Shown in pieces: positions 23,256 through 33,536 of a stretch of 64,000 bases of DNA. How positions within the stretch are numbered: position 1 is the stretch's first letter; every line of letters begins with the position of its first letter. The stretch comes from Streptomyces sp. Mut1 (GTDB lineage: Bacteria; Actinomycetota; Actinomycetes; Streptomycetales; Streptomycetaceae). The position numbers were made by a program, and so were the translations under genes. A model generated the notes under the pieces. That model was not told where the DNA came from. It saw only the letters and a program-made list of their open reading frames with translations, and did not search any database. The stretch is taken from assembly GCF_030719295.1 (NCBI RefSeq), contig NZ_CP120997.1:3910501-3974500 (forward strand), written 5' to 3'.

Positions 23256-23915
23256 ATGACCACGCCAGTCCGCACGGGCACCTCCAGGGGAGCCGCACCG
23301 GCATGCACGTCGGGAGCGGCACGTACTTTCGCACCGGCGGTGCGCACGTCCGCACCGATGCGTCCGTCCGCGTCGGCGCGCACCTCGTACGGTGTGCGCG
23401 CGTCGGCGGCGCCGTATGTCCCGTACCCCTCGTTCACGTCGTTCGTGAAGGCGCGGGGGCCGGTGCTGCTGCGCGCCGCCCGCTCGCTCACCGCGAATCC
23501 GAGCGATGCCGAGGACCTGTTGCAGACGGCGCTCACCAAGACGTATGTGGCCTGGGACCGGATCGAGGACCACCGGGCGCTCGACGGCTATGTGCGCCGG
23601 GCCCTGCTGAACACCAGGACCTCGCAGTGGCGCAAGCGCAAGGTCGACGAGTTCGCCTGCGACGAGCTGCCCGAGCAGGAGACGGCCCCCGGCCCGGACC
23701 CCGCCGAGCAGCAGTCGTTGCACGACGCGATGTGGCGTGCGGTGCTGAAGCTGCCCGCCCGCCAGCGGGCCATGGTCGTCCTGCGCTACTACGAGGACCT
23801 GAGCGAGGCACAGACCGCCGAGGTGCTCGGAGTCTCCGTCGGGACGGTCAAGAGCGCGGTCTCCCGGGCGCTCGGCAAACTGCGGCTGGACCCGGAGCTG
23901 ACCCCGGTCCGCTGA
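23256..23915 (+). CDS. SigE-family ECF RNA polymerase sigma factor
   Basis: This 219-residue protein is an ECF sigma factor of the actinobacterial SigE family. Region 2 is SFTSFVKARGPVLLRAARSL through LLQTALTKTYVAWDRIEDH (about residues 57-105). Region 4 is LPARQRAMVVLRYYEDLSEA through VLGVSVGTVKSAVSRALGKL (about 165-210), with a clear helix-turn-helix. The first 55 residues are a Thr/Ala/Arg-rich low-complexity extension. A later start is possible, but the ATG at 23256 has a GGAG site. No anti-sigma gene is adjacent, as is usual for this family. It is flanked by terminators and operators and is probably monocistronic. Confidence 0.88.
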   Translation: MTTPVRTGTSRGAAPACTSGAARTFAPAVRTSAPMRPSASARTSYGVRASAAPYVPYPSFTSFVKARGPVLLRAARSLTANPSDAEDLLQTALTKTYVAWDRIEDHRALDGYVRRALLNTRTSQWRKRKVDEFACDELPEQETAPGPDPAEQQSLHDAMWRAVLKLPARQRAMVVLRYYEDLSEAQTAEVLGVSVGTVKSAVSRALGKLRLDPELTPVR

Positions 23916-24016
23916 GTCGTCCGGCGCGCGGGCAAGCGGAGCGGAGTCGTCCGCCACCACCCCTCCGGTCGGTGTGAAATGCCGGACGACACCGATTCGT
24001 ACCCTCGGGAGTAGTG

Positions 24017-24034
24017 ACATACCGCTCGGTATGT
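24017..24034. promoter_or_regulatory. Perfect palindromic TetR-type operator upstream of the acyl-CoA synthetase
   Basis: The sequence acataccgctcggtatgt is an 8-bp inverted repeat with a 2-bp centre. It has the form of known TetR-family operators of fatty-acid and steroid genes in actinobacteria. It lies 52 bases before the GTG start. The regulator gene is not in this window. Confidence 0.78.
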
Positions 24035-24086
24035 GCGCAGAATCAGCGGAACCCTACTGCCGCGTAGCGCCCACCGGGAGGACGCC

Positions 24087-25736
<1,650 letters not shown>

Positions 25737-25750
25737 GCCGAGCCGCACGG

Positions 25751-25793
25751 ACGACGAGGGCGGTACGGGGTCTTCCCGTACCGCCCTCGTCGT
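25751..25793. terminator. Bidirectional terminator between convergent genes
   Basis: A 19-bp perfect stem (25751-25769 with 25775-25793) has a five-base loop. It separates the rightward acyl-CoA ligase gene from the leftward PAS protein gene. Confidence 0.9.
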
Positions 25794-25803
25794 ATGCGCC
25801 TGT

Positions 25804-25898
25804 GCGGCGGTCAGTTCGTGCTTGTGCGGCCGTCGGACCGCGGTTGCGCGGCGTTCGGACCGCGCCTGTGCGGCGGTTGCGCGGCGGTCAGTTCGTGC
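25804..25898. repeat. Imperfect repeats beside the 3' end of the PAS gene
   Basis: The 18-mer gcggcggtcagttcgtgc occurs at 25804-25821 and 25881-25898. The second copy contains the stop codon of the PAS gene. The space between is filled with related tgcggc/gttcgg units. It looks like local slippage duplication. Confidence 0.65.
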
Positions 25899-28800
25899 CG
25901 ATCTTCGCCAGCAGGTCGACGATGCGGGACTGCACCTCTTCGCTCGTCGAGCGCTCCGCCAGGAACAGCACGGTCTCGCCGGAGGCGAGCTTCGGCAGCT
26001 CCGACTGATCGATGCCGGCCGAGGTGTAGACGACCAGCGGGGTGCGGTTCAGCTGCCCGTTGGCGCGCAGCCAGTCGACGATGCCGGCCCGGCGACGGCG
26101 TACCTGCATCAGGTCCATCACCACCAGGTTCGGGCGCATCTGGGCCGCCAGCGACACCGCCTCGCTGTCCGTCGCCGCGCAGGCCACCTGCATGCCCCGC
26201 CGCTCCAGCGTCTGCGTCAGCGCGAACGCGATGTCCTCGTGCTCCTCGATCAGCAGGACGCGCGGCGGGTGCTGCTCGCTGTCGCGCGGAGCGAGCGCCT
26301 TCAGCAGTACGGCGGGGTCGGCGCCGTACGCCGCCTCCCGCGATGCCTGCCCGAGTCCGGCCGTCACCAGGACCGGCACCTCGGCGGCCACTGCCGCCTG
26401 GCGCAGCGACTGCAACGCCTTTCGGGTGATGGGCCCGGTCAACGGGTCTACGAAGAGCGCGGCGGGGAACGCGGCGATCTGCGCGTCCACCTCCTCGCGC
26501 GAGTGCACGATCACCGGCCGGTAACCGCGGTCGCTCAGCGCCTGCTGGGTCGAGACATCGGGCGCGGGCCACACGAGCAGCCGGCGCGGGTTGTCCAGCG
26601 GCTCGGGAGGCAGCTCGTCGTCCACGGGCTGCGGTGAGGGCCGGTTGGCGACCTCCACCGCACCACCGGGACCGTCCAGCGGCTCGGGCCCCTCGGCCGC
26701 GCCCTCGTCGGGCGCCCCTATGGCGTAGGCGCGCCCTTCGGCCGCCGGTGCGGCAAGCAGCTGCCCCGATCCCTGCCCCTGAACCGTGGTGCCGGGGGCG
26801 GACTGGGGTGCGGGGAGCGCGGTCTGCTGTTCTTCGGGCGCGGGCGCGCCCGGTTCCGGCTCCGGCTCCGGCGGCGCGGCGAGCTTCCGGCGCCGGCCGA
26901 CGCTGCCGGCGCCGCCCTGGGGCTGGTTCTGCTGGTGGGCGATGTGCTGGGCGAACGGCACACCCTGCCCGAGCGTGCGCACGCTGAACGCGCGCCCCTG
27001 CGTCGAGTCCGGCGACCCCGGCATCGGCGCCTCGGCGGGCAACGGCTGCCGCCGTACGTCGGGCGCGGGCGCCAGGGTCCGGGGACGGGCCGCGGGGGCG
27101 CGAAGCCCTTCGGGGCCGGCGCCCGTGTCATCGACGGGGACCCCGCCGGGGGCGGCCGCGGTGCCGGTGGTGTGGGCGGTGGGGGCGACGGGCACGGCGT
27201 CCGGCAACTCCGGCTCCGGGGCGGCGGGCGCGACGGGCCCCTGGCCGGAGGCGTCGTCCGGCCCCCAGCCACCGGGCTGAGCCGGAGGCGCCGAGGGCGC
27301 GAAGGGCTCGGGGCGCGGGGCGGGCTGGGCCGCCTGCGCGGGTACGTGCGCGGCCGGAGGCGGGACGGGGGCACCCGGCACCGGGTCCGCGCCAGGCGCA
27401 CCGGCCACGGGCTGTCCGTCCTGTGCCGGCACCGCGAAGGGCGCGGGCTGCCCCTCCTGCGGGCCGCTTTCGGGCCGCCGGGCGCGACGCCGGCCGGTGG
27501 GGGCGGGCGAGACAGGCGGGGCCTGCGGGGGTACGGGTGAGGCCTGGGGGGCCTGCGGCGGTACGGGGGCGTGCTCCGGCGCGCCGGAGAGGGCGTCGAG
27601 CCCCCCGGCCACACCACCAGGCACGCTGGCGCCGCCGCCGGGTGTGCCCATGGCCCCGCCGGAGGTACCGGGGGGCGTACCGGCGGCATCACCCTGGGGC
27701 GCACCCGCCACACCACCAGGCACACCGGCGCCGCCCTCGGGAGCGCCCGGCACTCCGCCGGGGACACCCAGAACGCCACCAGGCGTACCGGCCACACCAC
27801 GCTCGGGCGCACCGGGCACCGCACCGGACACCGCACCGGCTCCCTCGGTCCCGGCGCCGGCCGCGCCGCCGGGGCCCGCGGGCAGCGAGCCGTCGACCTC
27901 CTCGCCGGCCGGAGCCACCCGGTCCGCATCGGCGGGCGGCAACGCGAAGGGGACGCGCGGCCCGGACTGTTCGGCGGCGGCCCGGTCCTGGGCGGCGGCC
28001 AGGGCGCGCCGGGCCCTCCGGCCGGTCGGCTGCGGCGCGGTCGCGGGCGACTCGGAGACGGGGGACGTCGCACCGGGAGCCGCGTGGCCCCCGTCGTTCA
28101 GGTCCGAGAAGGCGGCGGAGGCCGGGGCCTCGACGGCGTTCACGGCGGCGGGGAGCGCCAGCCGGTTCTCCTCGCCCGAACGCCCACGGTGTCCCCGGTG
28201 CCCACCGGCCGGGACCGGGACCTGAGCGTCCGCGGCCACGCCCTGCGGCGGCACGGTCTGCCCGCGCTGCGGCCGGCCACCGCCACCCTGCGCGCCCTCG
28301 GCGGCGGTCACCACGGACCCCTCCGACGGAGCGGCCGAGGGCAGCGCGAGGGCCTGCCCCGGCGCCTGCGCGGCGGCCTGGGCACCGGTTTCGGCGGGGC
28401 TGGGACGCCCGCGACGACGTCCGGAGCCCTCGGCCTGTTGGGCGGGGATGAGCTCGTTCGGGGCCACCTCGGGCGCGGGGGCCGCACGGCGCGCACGCCG
28501 GCGCCCGGTCGGCTCGGACGCGCCGGTGTCCCCGGGCGCGGCCTGGAGCTCGCCGGTGCCGTCGGACCCGCCGACGGGGCTCTCCAGGAAGGCGTCGGTG
28601 GAGGAACGGCGCGCCCGGCGCCGCCCCCGCCCGGCCTCGGGAACCGCGGCCTCCGAGGAGGCATGACCCGACTCCGCGGAGGGAACACCCGCAGGTTCGG
28701 AAGCCGCGGGTTCGGGAACAGCCACAGGAACGGATTCGGGCACAGGAACGGATTCGGGCACGGACGGCGCGGCAGCCACCACGGTCCCGGACCCCGCGCC

Positions 28801-30450
28801 GATCGGCACTTCGAGCACGTACGCACTGCCGCTCATGCCCGGCATCTCGTGCGTCTGGAGGACACCGCCGTGCGCGCGCACGATGCCGCTGACGATCGGC
28901 ACGTGCACCGGGTCGCCTCCGGCGAACGGACCGCGCACCTCGATGCGTACGACGTCACCGCGCTGGGCGGCGGCGACCACCACGGTCGAGTCGACGTAAC
29001 CGCCACCGGGCACGACCCGTGCCTTGCCCGTCGAATCGACGCCCGCGACATCCGCGACGAGGTGGGCGAGCGCGGTCACCAGCCGTCCGGCGTCCACCTC
29101 CGCCTCGATCGGCGGGGCGTGCACCGCGAACTGCGCGCGCCCCGGCCCGATCAGCTCGACCGAGGCGTCGATGCCGGCCGTGACGACCCCGTCGAGCAGC
29201 ACCCGCGTCTTGGCGAGCGCCTCGGCGCCGCCGTCGAGGCGCTGGTAGCTCAGCACGTTGTCGATGAGCGTCGTCATACGCGCGTAGCCCGCGGCGAGGT
29301 GGTGCAGGATCTGGTTGGCCTCGGGCCAGAGCTGCCCGGCCGGGTCGGCGGCGAGCGTGGACAGCTCGCCGCGCAGTTCCTCCAGGGGCCCGCGCAGCGA
29401 CTCGCCGAGCACGGCGGTGAGCTGGGTGTGCCGGGCGGTGAGGTCGGTCAGCCGCTCGGTCTGCTTCTCCAGCTCGGAGGCGTAGCGCTCGGTGCTGTCG
29501 GCCAGTTCGGCGGCGTGCGCCTCCTTCAGGGCGGCGAGCTCGGCGGCGTGCCGTTCGGTGAGCTCGGTGACCTCGGAGGTGTGGCTCTCGGCCAGCTCGG
29601 CGGCCTCGGCCTTGCGCCGCGTCTCCAGCTCCTCGTAGGGCCTGCGGTCGGTGAACGTCATCACGGCGCCGACGAGCTGGTCGCCGTCGCGGACGGGGGC
29701 GGTGGTCAGGTCGACCGGCACCTGTTCCCCGCTCTTGGACCACAGAACCTGCCCGCGCACCCGATGCTTGCGCCCCGACTTCAGGGTGTCGGCGAGCGGC
29801 GACTCCTCGTACGGGAACGGCTCGCCCTCCGCACGCGAGTGCAGGATCAGCGGATGCAGCTCCTGGCCGCCGAGATCGCTGGCACGGAAGCCCAGGATCT
29901 GCGCGGCGGCGGGGTTGACGAGGACGACCCGGCCGTCCGTGTCCGTACCGACGACGCCTTCGGCAGCGGCGCGCAGGATCATCTCGGTCTGGCGCTGCGA
30001 GCGGGCGAGCTCGGCCTCGGTGTCGACGGTGCCGGAGAGGTCGCGCACGACGAGCATCAGCAGCTCGTCACCCGTATAGCTGCCGCCGTACGAGGGCTGG
30101 ACGTCCTTGTACGCCGCCTGCCCGTCCTCCAGGCTGGCGCTCGTCACCTCGACGGGGTACTCGTTGCCGTCGGTACGCCGCGCGGTCATCCGCGTGGGCT
30201 TCGTACGGCCCCGCTCGTCCGCAGCCTCCGGCCTTCGCATCGACCCCGGGATCAGCTTGGAGTCGAACTCCGGCAGCAGATCGAGCAGCCCGCGACCGAC
30301 GAGCGCGGTGCCCGGGGTCTCGAACATTTCGAGGGCGATGGTGTTGGCGTTGACGACCGTACCGTTGCAGTTGACGAGCAGAAGCCCGTCCGGAAGGGCG
30401 TCGAGTATGGCTGCGAGGCGAGCAGCGCCTCGGGATGGCCTGCTGCTCAC
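25888..30450 (-). CDS. Very large PAS / degenerate histidine kinase / receiver protein
   Basis: This 1520-residue protein starts at GTG 30450, ten bases after GGGAGG. Two PAS domains come first (about 10-115 and 130-250). A coiled coil (250-340; VTELTERHAAELAALKEAHA) and a DHp-like segment follow. Here the phosphoacceptor region reads GESLRGPLEEL, with Glu where His belongs. A weak HATPase-like domain ends near 530. Residues about 540-1250 are Pro/Ala/Gly-rich and disordered, with repeated GRRRARR-type motifs. The C terminus holds a receiver-like domain lacking its acidic pocket and a second receiver (VLLIEEHEDIAFALTQTLER, VVMDLM). It probably acts as a signalling scaffold rather than an autophosphorylating kinase. 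I cannot name the gene. Confidence 0.85.
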   Translation of the reverse strand: MSSRPSRGAARLAAILDALPDGLLLVNCNGTVVNANTIALEMFETPGTALVGRGLLDLLPEFDSKLIPGSMRRPEAADERGRTKPTRMTARRTDGNEYPVEVTSASLEDGQAAYKDVQPSYGGSYTGDELLMLVVRDLSGTVDTEAELARSQRQTEMILRAAAEGVVGTDTDGRVVLVNPAAAQILGFRASDLGGQELHPLILHSRAEGEPFPYEESPLADTLKSGRKHRVRGQVLWSKSGEQVPVDLTTAPVRDGDQLVGAVMTFTDRRPYEELETRRKAEAAELAESHTSEVTELTERHAAELAALKEAHAAELADSTERYASELEKQTERLTDLTARHTQLTAVLGESLRGPLEELRGELSTLAADPAGQLWPEANQILHHLAAGYARMTTLIDNVLSYQRLDGGAEALAKTRVLLDGVVTAGIDASVELIGPGRAQFAVHAPPIEAEVDAGRLVTALAHLVADVAGVDSTGKARVVPGGGYVDSTVVVAAAQRGDVVRIEVRGPFAGGDPVHVPIVSGIVRAHGGVLQTHEMPGMSGSAYVLEVPIGAGSGTVVAAAPSVPESVPVPESVPVAVPEPAASEPAGVPSAESGHASSEAAVPEAGRGRRRARRSSTDAFLESPVGGSDGTGELQAAPGDTGASEPTGRRRARRAAPAPEVAPNELIPAQQAEGSGRRRGRPSPAETGAQAAAQAPGQALALPSAAPSEGSVVTAAEGAQGGGGRPQRGQTVPPQGVAADAQVPVPAGGHRGHRGRSGEENRLALPAAVNAVEAPASAAFSDLNDGGHAAPGATSPVSESPATAPQPTGRRARRALAAAQDRAAAEQSGPRVPFALPPADADRVAPAGEEVDGSLPAGPGGAAGAGTEGAGAVSGAVPGAPERGVAGTPGGVLGVPGGVPGAPEGGAGVPGGVAGAPQGDAAGTPPGTSGGAMGTPGGGASVPGGVAGGLDALSGAPEHAPVPPQAPQASPVPPQAPPVSPAPTGRRRARRPESGPQEGQPAPFAVPAQDGQPVAGAPGADPVPGAPVPPPAAHVPAQAAQPAPRPEPFAPSAPPAQPGGWGPDDASGQGPVAPAAPEPELPDAVPVAPTAHTTGTAAAPGGVPVDDTGAGPEGLRAPAARPRTLAPAPDVRRQPLPAEAPMPGSPDSTQGRAFSVRTLGQGVPFAQHIAHQQNQPQGGAGSVGRRRKLAAPPEPEPEPGAPAPEEQQTALPAPQSAPGTTVQGQGSGQLLAAPAAEGRAYAIGAPDEGAAEGPEPLDGPGGAVEVANRPSPQPVDDELPPEPLDNPRRLLVWPAPDVSTQQALSDRGYRPVIVHSREEVDAQIAAFPAALFVDPLTGPITRKALQSLRQAAVAAEVPVLVTAGLGQASREAAYGADPAVLLKALAPRDSEQHPPRVLLIEEHEDIAFALTQTLERRGMQVACAATDSEAVSLAAQMRPNLVVMDLMQVRRRRAGIVDWLRANGQLNRTPLVVYTSAGIDQSELPKLASGETVLFLAERSTSEEVQSRIVDLLAKIGTN

Positions 30451-30661
30451 GACGACGCTTCCTCCCTGATTACTGCACCTTGCCGACAGCGGCCCCATCT
30501 TGCCCCTCGGGCCTCAGGCTGTCACTGGAGGAGTCTAAAGGCAGGGGAGGGGCGCGGGGCTGCGGATGAGGGGGAGCTCTCACCAAGGTTTGGTGCGTAC
30601 GGTGTACGACTCCGCCCCTCGCCGCGCCCCGATGGGCCCTGCCACCGGGCTGCGGGGCAGG

Positions 30662-31120
30662 TCACCGCACGTTCGGCAGGACCGGACGCAGCCGGTTCCA
30701 GCGCCCGATCTCGCATCCGTCGGTCCGCTTGAACGAGGCGTTGACGTCCCGTCCGTGCCAGGTCCCGGTGACCCGGGCGGTGGCCGGCCCGCCGTACTGA
30801 AGCGTGCACATCGCGTCCCCGGGCACCGGGGCGAACGGGTCCGCCTTCTCCCTCTCCAGCTGCCCCAGCCGCTCACAGGCGTCCGCGGCGACGGGGTGGG
30901 TCCCCCGGGCCGGCTCGCACGCCAGCTCGTACGTCCCGTCCGCCTCCGGGTTGCCCGAGCCGGCGACGACGACGGTGAGCCGGGTGCCGGCGCCGTCGTT
31001 CTGGAGGAGGGGCAGGGAGAGCGGAAGCGGAAGGGGCCCGGACGCGGCGGTGGCGGCGGGCGCGGCCGCGGTCAGCGCGGCGAGGGACGCGACAGCGGTG
31101 AGGGCGAGACGGCGCATCAT
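30662..31120 (-). CDS. Subtilisin-inhibitor-like (SSI) secreted protease inhibitor
   Basis: This protein of about 152 residues starts at MMRRLALTAVASLAALTAAA, with AGGAG five bases before the first ATG (the second ATG at 31117 is equally possible). A Sec signal peptide ends near ATAA. The mature part follows the SSI fold (LTVVVAGSGNPEADGTYELA, HPVAADACERL, TARVTGTWHGRDVNASFKRT). Four cysteines (ELAC, DAC, AMC, DGC) fit two disulfides. The reactive loop reads CTLQYGGP where classical SSI has CPMVYDP, so P1 is probably Leu and the loop is one residue longer. SSI proteins inhibit extracellular subtilisin-like and trypsin-like proteases. Confidence 0.9.
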   Translation of the reverse strand: MMRRLALTAVASLAALTAAAPAATAASGPLPLPLSLPLLQNDGAGTRLTVVVAGSGNPEADGTYELACEPARGTHPVAADACERLGQLEREKADPFAPVPGDAMCTLQYGGPATARVTGTWHGRDVNASFKRTDGCEIGRWNRLRPVLPNVR

Positions 31121-31316
31121 GCGGACTCCTGTGACCGAAGAACCTGCGGAGGGCGGCGCCCTCGCCCTGACTAACGCGCCGCACGCCCCGGCGTTGCGCA
31201 ACCGAACCGCTTTGCCCTCCTGGCCGACTGCCTAGTACCGTAGGCCGCGATTGGTGGCGCAGCGTGCAGCTGTGTCATCATCTGCACGCACCACCCGCGC
31301 TCGCGCGGGGTGTGCT

Positions 31317-31407
31317 GGAGGCGTCGCCTAGTCCGGTCTATGGCGCCGCACTGCTAATGCGGTTTGGGGTTTACCCCCCATCGAGGGTTCAAATCCCTCC
31401 GCCTCCG
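31317..31407 (+). tRNA. tRNA-Ser(GCU)
   Basis: The acceptor GGAGGCG (31317-31323) pairs with CGCCTCC (31400-31406). The anticodon loop CTGCTAA gives anticodon GCT. A long class II variable arm (about 31362-31382) and T arm GAGGG-TTCAAAT-CCCTC are present. Confidence 0.95.
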
Positions 31408-31590
31408 CCCCACCACCGAAGCCCCGAGCCCCTGGCCCGGGGCTTCGGCCGTTCCCGGCCCCGTTCGAGCCGCGTTCCCGTCGTTCTCGCAGGTCAGGCC
31501 GGGTGCGGCTAATGGATTTCGCGTCCCGGCGCAGGTCATGTAATGTTGTTCTCGCAACGCGGACGGGGCAGAAAAGCCCAGGAAGCACAA

Positions 31591-31663
31591 GCACTCGTAG
31601 CTTAACGGATAGAGCATCTGACTACGGATCAGAAGGTTGCAGGTTCGAATCCTGCCGAGTGCA
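31591..31663 (+). tRNA. tRNA-Arg(ACG)
   Basis: The acceptor GCACTCG (31591-31597) pairs with CGAGTGC (31656-31662). The anticodon loop CTACGGA gives anticodon ACG. The T arm is GCAGG-TTCGAAT-CCTGC. Confidence 0.95.
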
Positions 31664-31669
31664 CAGCAA

Positions 31670-31707
31670 GCGAGAGGCTCTCAGGAGAAATCCTGGGGGC
31701 CTCTCGC
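31670..31707. terminator. Terminator of tRNA-Arg
   Basis: Gcgagaggc (31670-31678) pairs with gcctctcgc (31699-31707). The truncated phosphotransferase frame on the other strand runs into this hairpin. Confidence 0.7.
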
Positions 31708-32079
31708 GTTGTCATGTGTGCAGGGGCACGCGGAAGCCGCACATAGTGTCCTCGCCCCGAACGAGGGTTCAGTGCAAACAGCTTTGCGGTGTGCGTGCCA
31801 GGTCGTGGCAGCGGTCGCGAGGCGCAGGCGGAGTGCGGGGCCCAGACCTGTGAGGAAGGGAGCGACGGCGGCTTCCCGGCGCTGTGTCCAGACGCGGGGA
31901 TGGTCGGTGCGCAAGCCTTTGACGTGCCAGGTGCCCGTGGCTGAGGTGACGCGGGCCGCGATCTCGCTGTTGAAGCCCTGGGCTGTCTCCTCGATCGAGA
32001 GGAGGGGGCCGGTGCGTTCTTCGATGGCGGCGCGTGCGGCGTGCGGCAGTCGTGCGAGATCGATGCGGGTGGTCACCAT
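31681..32079 (-). pseudogene. N-terminal fragment of an aminoglycoside-phosphotransferase-like protein
   Basis: The frame begins MVTTRIDLARLPHAARAAIE at 32079. It includes QGFNSEIAARV, TGTWHVKGLRTDHPRVWTQR and REAAVAPFLTGLGPALRLRL, the N-lobe of APH/choline-kinase-like phosphotransferases. Homology then stops, and the remaining 45 residues are composition-driven up to the tRNA-Arg terminator. The catalytic C-lobe (HxDxxxxN, DxD) is absent. It is therefore a truncated remnant, probably left by a deletion or insertion next to the tRNA. A short functional protein is unlikely. Confidence 0.7.
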
Positions 32080-32196
32080 GGGGCCTCACTCTTCCAGGGT
32101 GCGGGTGAATGGGGCTTGTTAGCGGCAGGCTTCGGTGAATTGGGCCCTTCTTCCGGCTCCCCTCCAGGCCGGTCCTCTCGGGCGTAGCGTGGCTGC

Positions 32197-33411
32197 GTGG
32201 CTAACGAAGACCTGGGACGGACTCTGCGCCGCTTGCGACGTCTGGCCTCCCTGACGCAGGAAGAGCTGGCTGAGCGGGCCGGTGTGTCCGTGGATGTGAT
32301 CAGGCAGCTTGAGCAGGGGCGGAAGCAGTCGGCGCGGCTTCCTACGCTGCACGCATTGGCGAACGGGTTGGGCGTGGAGCTCACCACGTTGTTGGGGGAT
32401 CCGCCCGCGGTCGCGTCTTCGGGGGAGAACGACGGGCCGCGCTTCGTGGCTGTGCGGCGGGCCATCATGCCCGCGCTCGGGGGGCCGGGGCCGGAGCCGC
32501 CCGGGGTCGGGTTCCCGTTGGATCAGTTGCGCGAACAGATCGCGGCGGGATGGACGCGTTACCACTCCGCTGAGTTCGACTCGGTGATGAAGGCGCTGCC
32601 GGCTCTCATCGCGGATGCGCGTACGGCCACTGCTTCGGCCGATGAAGAGGTGCGGCGGGCAGGGTTCGGTGCCTTGGGTAAGGCCCTTCAGCTCGCGGGG
32701 CATGTTGCCGTGCGGATGGGGAAGACCGACCTCGCGCTGATCAGCCTGGAGCGGGCGATAGATGCTGCGGGGAAGTCCGGAGATCCCTTGCTCGTGCCGA
32801 TGATCGTCAACTCGACGGCGTGGACGTACCAGCGGCAGGGGAGGCTGGACGACGCGTTGGGTATCGCGCTTCGCCATGCCGATGACTTGGCGGGCGCTGG
32901 CCGGCTCGACACCGCCGACGGACTGAAGGTGTGGGGCGCGCTGACCATGAGTGCCGCCACGTCCGCCGCGCGGAGCGGTGACTACGAGCGTGCGGCGGCG
33001 ATAATGGAGGCGGCGGAGAAGGAAGCGGCGCGCGTGGTGAAGCTGCCTGACGGTGGTGACAACCGGATGGTGAGTGTCTTCAGTCCGTCTTCCGTTCGCA
33101 TCGAGCGTGTTCGGCTTGCCGTTCAGTACGGGCACCCGCAGGATGCCCTGGCCCTGGCCAAGGGCATGCGGTTGAGCAAGGACACACCGCCGTCCTGGCG
33201 TACGTGGCTGCTCCTGGACGTGGCACGCGCTCACACGGACCTCGGCGACGCGGTCGGCGCCGTAAAGGCCCTGGAGTCCCTGCGTCGCGTCGCTCCCACG
33301 TGGATGCAGCACCACACGCTGGCCGTGGCCATCGTCCGGGACCTTTGGGCTTTGCCCAACCATCCGTCCGGACTGCGGGCGTTGGCGGAGTTTCTGGGAG
33401 TCTGCGCATAG
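32197..33411 (+). CDS. XRE-family regulator with TPR-like C-terminal domain
   Basis: This 404-residue protein starts at GTG 32197. Residues 5-65 form an XRE helix-turn-helix (LGRTLRRLRRLASLTQEELA, RAGVSVDVIRQLEQGRKQSA). The rest (about 110-404) is helical with tetratricopeptide-like repeats (LISLERAIDAAGKSGDPLLV, STAWTYQRQGRLDDALGIAL, DYERAAAIMEAAEKEAARVV, VRLAVQYGHPQDALALAKGM). Streptomyces have many such regulators that sense small ligands or peptides through the TPR part. It lies upstream of an anti-sigma-like ATPase gene on the same strand, an association often seen for developmental or antibiotic regulators. Confidence 0.88.
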   Translation: MANEDLGRTLRRLRRLASLTQEELAERAGVSVDVIRQLEQGRKQSARLPTLHALANGLGVELTTLLGDPPAVASSGENDGPRFVAVRRAIMPALGGPGPEPPGVGFPLDQLREQIAAGWTRYHSAEFDSVMKALPALIADARTATASADEEVRRAGFGALGKALQLAGHVAVRMGKTDLALISLERAIDAAGKSGDPLLVPMIVNSTAWTYQRQGRLDDALGIALRHADDLAGAGRLDTADGLKVWGALTMSAATSAARSGDYERAAAIMEAAEKEAARVVKLPDGGDNRMVSVFSPSSVRIERVRLAVQYGHPQDALALAKGMRLSKDTPPSWRTWLLLDVARAHTDLGDAVGAVKALESLRRVAPTWMQHHTLAVAIVRDLWALPNHPSGLRALAEFLGVCA

Positions 33412-33536
33412 CGTGGTGAAAGTGGGACGTGGCGTCCCTGTCACCGCTTCTCGCATGTCGCTTACATGAGCGGACAGTGCCCCGGCAGCCGTGCGACCGG
33501 CCCCGGGGCTCGGCCGATCTGAAAGAGCAGACCGAC

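Noticed and set aside
23256..23915. Sigma factor as regulator of the steroid-type operon
   Set aside because: A terminator separates them and no shared promoter motif is visible. Adjacency alone is weak evidence.
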